A stretch of 10,700 bases of DNA, taken from positions 1 through 10,700 of the forward strand of contig JAPLHG010000089.1 in assembly GCA_026389745.1 (NCBI GenBank), in the 5' to 3' direction. This DNA comes from Chloroflexota bacterium (GTDB taxonomy: Bacteria; Chloroflexota; Dehalococcoidia; Dehalococcoidales; Fen-1064). Positions within the stretch are counted from its first letter, which is position 1. The number at the start of each line of letters is the position of its first letter. Of this stretch, positions 6,097 through 10,700 are shown piece after piece. Made by a program: the position numbers and the translations under genes. The notes beneath the pieces are model-generated. The model was not told the DNA's origin, made no database searches, and worked only from the letters and a program-made list of their open reading frames with translations.

Positions 6097-7137
6097 CTAA
6101 GCTATCTTATCTTTACGGTAGCCTTTGTTATCGATAATAACCCGTGCTTCACCGGTCTGTTTTACTACCTCACCAACAATCTTGGCTTCGGGTAGGGCCC
6201 TGGTGATACGGCTGGCTTTTTCGGGCGCACAGAAGACCACCATGCCGATGCCCATGTTGAAGACTTGGTACATCTCTGCCGTTGACACCCTACCTTGCTT
6301 CTTGATGAGCTTGAAAATCGACGGCACGGTCCATTTACGGCTGTTGAATTGTGCCACTAGACCTTTGGGTAGACTACGGGGCACATTGCCCACCAGCCCG
6401 CCGCCGGTAATATGAGCTAACCCTTTGATATAGGGCAGGAGAGGTTTCAATGGCTGGTAGTAGCAGATGTGGGGTTCCATTAGTGCTTCACCGATTGTCT
6501 TGCCCGGTTCTGGTGAATACACATCTAACTTTTCCCGCGTCTCACCGAGAACCTTGCGCGCCAGAGAATAGCCATTAGTGTGGAGTCCATTCGAGGGCAA
6601 GCCAATAATGGCGTCGCCTGCCACAATCCCCTTGCCCATGATGATTTTATCTTTTCCTACTACACCAACAATGCACCCGACCAGGTCATAATCATCGCCG
6701 GAATATATGCCCGGTAACTCTGCCGTCTCGCCGCCAATGAGGGCACAACCGGCAGCTTTGCAAGCTTTTGCCAGTCCGCTGACAATCGATTCAATCCTCT
6801 CCGGTACCAGATTTGCGGTGGCAATATAGTCCAGAAAGAATAACGGCTCAGCCCCACTGGTGAAGATATCGTTAATGCAGTGATTGACAATATCGATGCC
6901 GACCGTGTCGTGCTTATCCAGCGCGATGGCAATTTTGATTTTCGTGCCGACACTGTCAGTGCTGGAGACCAGCACCGGTTTTCTATATCCTTTGAGCTCA
7001 AAAAACCCGCCGAACAAACCAATACCCCTCAGTACTTCTGGGCGGAAAGTTGTTTTGGCGAGTTGGGCAATTCTTTTTTTAGCTTGCGCAGAACGGGTTG
7101 TATCTACACCAGCCGCCGCATAAGTGATGCCTTTGAT
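6097..7137 (-). CDS. purM: Phosphoribosylformylglycinamidine cyclo-ligase, apparent ATC start
   Basis: PurM is AIR synthetase, which closes the imidazole ring of AIR from FGAM with ATP in purine synthesis. The reading frame contains GITYAAAGVD near the N-terminus, RPEVLRGIGLFGGFFELKGY, STDSVGTK (the usual form is GTDGVGTK), INDIFTSGAEPLFFLDY, GGETAELPG (133-141) and ITGGGLVGNVPRSLP. All are diagnostic. No ATG, GTG or TTG occurs between the in-frame stop at 7150-7152 and the TTG at 7017, which lies inside the conserved domain and would remove 40 residues. AAGGAGG (7151-7145) is seven bases before an ATC at 7137. Starting there gives 346 residues against 345 in E. coli. I therefore call an ATC start. 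A base error turning ATG into ATC is the main alternative. Confidence 0.9.
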   Translation of the reverse strand: MKGITYAAAGVDTTRSAQAKKRIAQLAKTTFRPEVLRGIGLFGGFFELKGYRKPVLVSSTDSVGTKIKIAIALDKHDTVGIDIVNHCINDIFTSGAEPLFFLDYIATANLVPERIESIVSGLAKACKAAGCALIGGETAELPGIYSGDDYDLVGCIVGVVGKDKIIMGKGIVAGDAIIGLPSNGLHTNGYSLARKVLGETREKLDVYSPEPGKTIGEALMEPHICYYQPLKPLLPYIKGLAHITGGGLVGNVPRSLPKGLVAQFNSRKWTVPSIFKLIKKQGRVSTAEMYQVFNMGIGMVVFCAPEKASRITRALPEAKIVGEVVKQTGEARVIIDNKGYRKDKIA

Positions 7138-7144
7138 TTGCCTG

Positions 7145-7151
7145 CCTCCTT
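7145..7151 (-). promoter_or_regulatory. Strong ribosome binding site that fixes the purM start
   Basis: AAGGAGG on the minus strand (7151-7145) is a full anti-16S match. It lies seven bases before the ATC at 7137 and overlaps the TAA stop (7152-7150) of the preceding small ORF. No AUG in the purM frame lies at workable spacing. Confidence 0.8.
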
Positions 7152-7230
7152 ATGGAGTTTGCTTATGGCCGCTTGCCATTTTTGGCACCCTTGACCAGAA
7201 ACATCTCACCTCACAAACCAGTTTTTCCAT
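7150..7230 (-). CDS. Possible 26-residue leader peptide upstream of purM
   Basis: Between the aminotransferase stop (7254) and purM lies a short ORF starting ATG at 7230, with GGGAG five bases upstream, and ending TAA at 7152-7150. It begins MEKLVCEVRC and ends ASGHKQTP. It contains two Cys, one Trp and several basic residues, and has no signal peptide or membrane segment. It is in the same frame as purM, and its stop codon overlaps the purM ribosome site, so translation through it could expose or couple purM initiation. A short inverted repeat (TGCCA 7174-7178, TGGCA 7183-7187) lies inside it. I recognise no family. It may be only a chance ORF with a good ribosome site. Confidence 0.35.
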   Translation of the reverse strand: MEKLVCEVRCFWSRVPKMASGHKQTP

Positions 7231-7253
7231 TAAAACTCCCAGTTTGCCGTCGC

Positions 7254-8450
7254 CTAGGTCTTGCGGTATTTATTGACGAATCGTCTCATTCTGTTCAGTG
7301 CCTCTTCAATTTCCGATAGTGATGTGGCGTAACAGCAACGTATGTAACCCTCGCCGCATTTACCAAAGGCAGACCCAGGTACTACGGCAACCTTTTCTTC
7401 GGTAAGCAGATTTTCGGCGAACTCCTCCGAAGTCATACCGGTGCATTTGATGGATGGGAATGCGTAGAAAGCACCCCTGGGTTCAAAACACGAAAGCCCG
7501 ATTTCCCGCAAGCCTTTGACAATTACAAGACGTCGGCGGTTGTAATCTTCTACCATCTCAATAACGCTATCCTGTCCGCCTTTCAATGCCTCCAGCGCGG
7601 CTACTTGTCCCATCGTTGAGACGCACATCATCGTGTACTGGTGGATCTTGGTCATCGCGGTAATGACTTCCCTAGGTGCCGCCGCATAGCCAACCCGCCA
7701 ACCGGTCATCGCAAACGCTTTGGAGAAACCACCCAGCAGGATAGTGTGCTCCTTCATCTCGGGCAGAGAGGCAAAACAGGTGTGCTCTACTCCGTAGACC
7801 AGCTTGCAGTAAATCTCGTCGGAAAGCACTGTCAGGTTGTGTTTGCGGGCGACTGCGGCGATTTTTACCAGTTGCTCGCGACTCATCACCGCCCCGGTAG
7901 GATTGGATGGGTAGCCGATGAGAATAGCCCTGGTTTTGGGGGTAATATGCGCTTCAATATCAGCCGCATTGATTTCAAAATTGCTGGCTTCATAGGTGGG
8001 GATGCTCATCGGTTTACCTTCAGCGAGGATAACGCAACTCTTGTAAGCGACGAAGGATGGGTCGGGGAGAATGACCTCATCGCCGTGGTCAAGAGTGGCA
8101 CGCATTGCCAGGTCAAGTGCCTCACTGACACCGACCGTAATCAGGAGTTCGCTGGTGGGGTCATAGTCAATGCCGTACTCATTCTTCAGGTAGCGCGCGA
8201 GCTCTTTGCGTAGTTCGGGCATACCGGAATTGGAGGTGTACATCGTTTGACCCTTTTCGATGGATTCAATGGCGGCTTCGCGGATATGCCACGGTGTGGT
8301 GAAATCAGGCTCGCCTACGCCCAGAGAAATAATACCACCGATTGACGATAGCAGGTCAAAGAACTTGCGGATGCCGGAGGGTGAGAGCTGGTTGGCTCGC
8401 TGAGAAATATGCTGTTTTCGATGCTTCTGAATTCCGGTTTGTTTTGACAT
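7254..8450 (-). CDS. Class I/II pyridoxal-phosphate aminotransferase
   Basis: This 398-residue fold-type I PLP enzyme belongs to the aspartate-aminotransferase-like group and transfers amino groups between an amino acid and a 2-oxo acid in the cytoplasm. The lysine signature GFSKAFAMTGWRVG is intact, with the PLP Schiff-base residue K244. N183 (PSNPTG), D211 and Y214 (LSDEIY) contact PLP, and R371 (YIRCCYA) should bind the substrate carboxylate. SLGVGEPDFTTP (42-53) is the N-terminal substrate-loop motif. GGGAG lies about seven bases before the ATG at 8450. The AsnC-type regulator ends only 25 bp upstream, so the two are an operon. The substrate is not determined. Asp/Glu, alanine-type or aromatic aminotransferases share these motifs. 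Confidence 0.93.
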   Translation of the reverse strand: MSKQTGIQKHRKQHISQRANQLSPSGIRKFFDLLSSIGGIISLGVGEPDFTTPWHIREAAIESIEKGQTMYTSNSGMPELRKELARYLKNEYGIDYDPTSELLITVGVSEALDLAMRATLDHGDEVILPDPSFVAYKSCVILAEGKPMSIPTYEASNFEINAADIEAHITPKTRAILIGYPSNPTGAVMSREQLVKIAAVARKHNLTVLSDEIYCKLVYGVEHTCFASLPEMKEHTILLGGFSKAFAMTGWRVGYAAAPREVITAMTKIHQYTMMCVSTMGQVAALEALKGGQDSVIEMVEDYNRRRLVIVKGLREIGLSCFEPRGAFYAFPSIKCTGMTSEEFAENLLTEEKVAVVPGSAFGKCGEGYIRCCYATSLSEIEEALNRMRRFVNKYRKT

Positions 8451-8475
8451 ATTAGACTCCCGAACAGGTATCGAG

Positions 8476-8958
8476 TTAAAGGACCACGGCTTGTCGTTTT
8501 ATTTCTTCCGTACCTTCCATAACCTCGCCGTCTTCCTTGTAGCGCTTCAAAATAAATTGGGTGACTGTTTCCTTGACACCTTCGATATGAGATAGTTTCT
8601 GCGAGACAAAGTTGGCGATTTCGTGGTTGTTCTTACCGGTTACTAGAACGAGCAGGTCATAGGTGCCGGAGACAAGATAAACACTGCGCGCCTGCGGGAA
8701 GCGATAAATGCGTTCTGCGATAGAATCAAACCCGACATCTTTCTGGGGTTCCAGTCTGACCCCGATCCAGGCAAAGACGTGCTCGTTTTCCGTTTTATCC
8801 CAGTTGATAATGGCTTTGTATTTCAAAATTGTACGGTCCCGCTGGGCTTTTTTGATAAGTTTGGTGACCTCAGCCTGTGGCATGCCGGTCATGGCGGCGA
8901 TTTGACTGGGCGTGGCGCGGGCATCACTTTCCAGTATTTTCAGAATGTCTTTCAGCAT
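8476..8958 (-). CDS. Lrp/AsnC family transcriptional regulator
   Basis: This is a 160-residue DNA-binding regulator. An N-terminal helix-turn-helix covers about residues 15-40 (TPSQIAAMTGMPQAEVTKLI), followed by the RAM effector domain with the conserved turn SGTYDLLVLV (97-106). Family members form octamers or other oligomers and respond to amino acids. I chose the ATG at 8958 because AGGAG (8970-8966) lies seven bases before it. A TTG at 8988 would add ten residues without a good ribosome site. The gene lies just upstream of the aminotransferase and probably regulates that enzyme and itself (inference). An unusual C-terminal tail of about 18 polar residues follows the RAM domain. Confidence 0.92.
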   Translation of the reverse strand: MLKDILKILESDARATPSQIAAMTGMPQAEVTKLIKKAQRDRTILKYKAIINWDKTENEHVFAWIGVRLEPQKDVGFDSIAERIYRFPQARSVYLVSGTYDLLVLVTGKNNHEIANFVSQKLSHIEGVKETVTQFILKRYKEDGEVMEGTEEIKRQAVVL

Positions 8959-9006
8959 CTTTCCGCTCCTGACAGGTTCGGTAAGCAACCATTGTTGTGT
9001 TATTTC

Positions 9007-9015
9007 ATTATAGCA
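9007..9015 (-). promoter_or_regulatory. Extended -10 promoter of the regulator-aminotransferase operon
   Basis: On the minus strand TGCTATAAT (9015-9007) is a TGn-extended -10 box, 48 bases before the regulator's ATG. The bases 16-18 bp upstream (around 9030-9036, TTAGGA) are a poor -35, which is tolerated by extended -10 promoters. The leader would be about 40 bases. The surrounding A+T-rich DNA is suitable for Lrp-type autoregulation, though no clear operator was found. Confidence 0.55.
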
Positions 9016-9065
9016 ATAAAAATTACGAAATCCTAATTTCTAAACTTCAGTTGAATTATCAAGTC

Positions 9066-9126
9066 CGAGCGAAGCGAATGAATCTCTTCGCCTGCTTAAT
9101 GGCCGTTCCCGCTTACGCTAGGAACG
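9066..9126. repeat. Degenerate repeat and small inverted repeats between gatA and the regulator
   Basis: GAGCGAAGCGAATGAATCTC (9066-9085) resembles the widespread GAGCGAAGCGAAGAATCTC type of intergenic repeat. It forms part of an inverted repeat, GCGAAG (9069-9074) with CTTCGC (9086-9091). A second pair, CGTTCC (9104-9109) and GGAACG (9121-9126), follows. The remainder of the 239-bp gap, 9127-9197, shows no recognisable gene, and no T-rich terminator for gatA is seen. Confidence 0.45.
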
Positions 9127-9197
9127 ACTCGGAAGGTATTTACTGGACCTTCACCCGAGAGAGGCCTGCTTCGGTTTTGATCATTAGAGTCTACAAT

Positions 9198-10676
9198 CTA
9201 AACCCTTGGTTTTCTCTTGTGCCAGTCGGTGACCTGCTGGTAAGCGTAGCTGATTTTAAGAAGCGTTGGTTCACTGAAAGGTTTGCCAATCACCTGCATC
9301 CCGATTGGCAAACCGCCACCGAAGCCGGCGGGGATGGAGATTGCCGGCACACCGGCAATATTGATAGGTAGCGTGCAGACATCACTCAGGTACATCTGGA
9401 GAGGATTATCTGCTTTCTCGCCAATCCTGAAGGGTACGGTGGGGGAGGTGGGTGTTACCAGCGCGTCATATTTCTCAAACGCCTGGTCGAACTCGTGCCG
9501 AATCAAAGTGCGGACCTTCTGTGCCTTGAGGTAGTAGGCGTCATAATAGCCTGAAGAAAGGGCATAGGTGCCGAGCATAATTCTCCGTTTCACCTCCGCC
9601 CCGAAGCCGAATTGCTTGGTCTTCTCCATTCCTTCCCACATGCTACCGGTGTCTTTGTAAGAGAAGCCGTACTTCGCTCCGTCGTAACGTGCTAGATTTG
9701 CCGAAGCCTCGGAGGGGGCGATGATGTAATAAACTGCTAGAGCATGTCGGGTGTGTGGTAATGAAACTCCCCACTCAACCTTTGCGCCCAGTTCTTCCAA
9801 CTTGCGGATGGCGTCTTTAATGGCAACCTCAACCTCCGACTGCATACCCTCGACAAAATACTCTTGGGGGATACCAATCTTCATGCCTTTCAAGTCGGCA
9901 GTCAGCCCTTTCGTATAATCAGGCACGGGTTCCGGTGCTGAGGTTGAATCTCGGGGGTCATAGCCCGCAATGACATTCATTACGAGCGCGCTATCCAGTG
10001 CATCCTTGGTTAACGGGCCTATCTGGTCGAGCGAACTGGCAAAAGCAACCAGTCCGTAGCGGCTGACCCGACCGTAAGTTGGCTTGAGTCCGGTGACATT
10101 GCAGAATCCTGCTGGTTGGCGGATGCTGCCGCCGGTATCGGAGCCGAGGGCGTAAAGAGCTTCGGACGCGGCAACCCCCGCCGCGGAGCCACCGCTACTG
10201 CCGCCGGGAACGCGTGATGGGTCCCACGGATTGTGGGTCGTGAAAAACGCCGAGTTCTCCGTAGAGGAGCCCATCGCGAATTCATCCATATTGGCCTTGC
10301 CGATCATTACGGCACCGGCATGATTGAGTTTTTCCACAACCGTAGCGTTGTAAGGCGGTACGAAGTTTTCCAGCATCTTCGAGGAGCAGGTGGTTTTGAC
10401 TCCTGAGGTGCAGATATTGTCCTTGATGAGCATAGGGATGCCGGTCAGGTGGTCGGCCTTGCCGCTGGCGATGAGTTCATCGGCTTTGCGGGCCTGTTGT
10501 AACGCGCTATCTTCAGTGACGGTCACGACGGCTCGTACCCTCTGGTCGATTTTCTTGATGCGGGCCAGATAAGCCTTCGTTAATTCCACCGACGACAATT
10601 TTTTTGCCTTGAGTAATTCATGAGCGGAGCGGATGGTTAAATCGGCGTAGTTGTCGGTCAATTTCAGGCTCCTCAT
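9198..10676 (-). CDS. gatA: Asp-tRNA(Asn)/Glu-tRNA(Gln) amidotransferase subunit A
   Basis: GatA is the glutaminase subunit of GatCAB, which converts Glu-tRNA(Gln) and Asp-tRNA(Asn) to the correctly amidated forms. The 492 residues match the usual length. The amidase-signature triad is intact: K85 (PMLIKDN), cis-Ser S160 (PGGSSGGSAA) and S184 (GSDTGGSIRQPAG), with the same spacing as the Staphylococcus enzyme. The conserved TTCSSKMLENFVPPYNATVV and GLKPTYGRVSRYGL stretches are present. The ATG at 10676 overlaps the gatC stop (ATGA). However, AGGAG lies seven bases before a TTG at 10661, which would shorten the protein by five residues. Either start is possible. The last residues are HKRKPRV before TAG. 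Confidence 0.97.
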   Translation of the reverse strand: MRSLKLTDNYADLTIRSAHELLKAKKLSSVELTKAYLARIKKIDQRVRAVVTVTEDSALQQARKADELIASGKADHLTGIPMLIKDNICTSGVKTTCSSKMLENFVPPYNATVVEKLNHAGAVMIGKANMDEFAMGSSTENSAFFTTHNPWDPSRVPGGSSGGSAAGVAASEALYALGSDTGGSIRQPAGFCNVTGLKPTYGRVSRYGLVAFASSLDQIGPLTKDALDSALVMNVIAGYDPRDSTSAPEPVPDYTKGLTADLKGMKIGIPQEYFVEGMQSEVEVAIKDAIRKLEELGAKVEWGVSLPHTRHALAVYYIIAPSEASANLARYDGAKYGFSYKDTGSMWEGMEKTKQFGFGAEVKRRIMLGTYALSSGYYDAYYLKAQKVRTLIRHEFDQAFEKYDALVTPTSPTVPFRIGEKADNPLQMYLSDVCTLPINIAGVPAISIPAGFGGGLPIGMQVIGKPFSEPTLLKISYAYQQVTDWHKRKPRV

Positions 10677-10700
10677 TCCAGAACGGGACGCAGTTTGAAT
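10673..10700 (-). CDS. gatC: GatC C-terminal end, cut by window edge
   Basis: On the minus strand the bases before gatA read FKLRPVLE and then TGA (10675-10673). This matches the usual GatC ending, an aromatic residue followed by a short basic/hydrophobic stretch ending near VLE. The stop overlaps the gatA ATG by four bases, the normal gatC-gatA arrangement. Only eight residues are visible, so the call relies on both the ending and the position. Confidence 0.55.

Noticed and set aside
6097..7017. purM starting at the TTG at 7017
   Set aside because: This would remove the conserved YxxAGVD and LRGIGLFGG region, which is clearly encoded upstream in the same frame.
7641..8213. Long plus-strand ORF of 190 codons
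   Set aside because: It lies wholly antisense to the well-supported aminotransferase, has no recognisable motif, and reads as the complement of a conserved gene.
8959..8988. Start of the AsnC regulator at the TTG at 8988
   Set aside because: The ATG at 8958 has an AGGAG seven bases upstream and begins exactly where the helix-turn-helix domain normally starts.
8997..9371. Plus-strand ORF of 124 codons across the gatA-regulator gap
   Set aside because: Its second half is antisense to gatA. The first part covers the opposite-strand promoter and repeats, and no ribosome site or family motif is seen.

Overview
The window looks like an ordinary chromosomal stretch of an anaerobic bacterium, about half G+C. 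My best guess is an uncultured Dehalococcoidia-like Chloroflexota. That rests on gene content and style: an acyl-CoA dehydrogenase/ETF pair, a LarA-type protein, stand-alone and full-length Lrp/AsnC proteins, GatCA, the MEP-pathway enzyme IspH, and intergenic repeats of the GAGATTC...TCAGAATGAC and ATTGCGAAG...GAAGCAATCT kind. No rRNA, tRNA, CRISPR array, transposase or phage gene is visible, so the taxonomy is inference only.

Layout. Positions 1-1778 (minus strand) hold an acyl-CoA dehydrogenase followed by etfB, which overlaps it by four bases (ATGA) and runs off the left edge. Positions 1779-2043 are a divergent control region, with a consensus-like promoter for the dehydrogenase pair on the minus strand and a TATAAT box facing right. 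Positions 2044-4159 (plus strand) hold three genes: a stand-alone Lrp/AsnC ligand-binding (RAM) domain, a LarA-family nickel-pincer racemase-like protein, and a DUF1893 protein that follows it after a single base. A 154-bp convergent spacer carries degenerate dispersed repeats. From 4314 to the right end everything is on the minus strand. In transcription order this is gatC (last eight codons), gatA, an Lrp/AsnC regulator, a class I aminotransferase, a possible 26-codon leader ORF, purM, rsmE and ispH.

How they fit together. The dehydrogenase passes electrons to ETF, as in fatty-acid or amino-acid-derived acyl-CoA oxidation. The divergent LarA-like group may act on a 2-hydroxy acid, but its substrate is unknown. 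The AsnC regulator sits 25 bp before the aminotransferase and probably controls it in response to amino acids. purM, rsmE, ispH and gatCA are housekeeping genes for purine synthesis, 16S rRNA methylation, isoprenoid synthesis and Gln-tRNA/Asn-tRNA formation.

Most notable points. (1) purM has no ATG, GTG or TTG start compatible with its conserved N-terminus. A strong ribosome binding site lies seven bases before an ATC codon that would give a 346-residue protein of the normal length. (2) That start lies just after a small, in-frame, separately initiated 26-codon ORF. (3) The LarA-like gene carries a near-perfect GC-rich palindrome inside a stretch of about 20-24 extra residues, consistent with an in-frame insertion. 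I see no obviously new multi-gene system.
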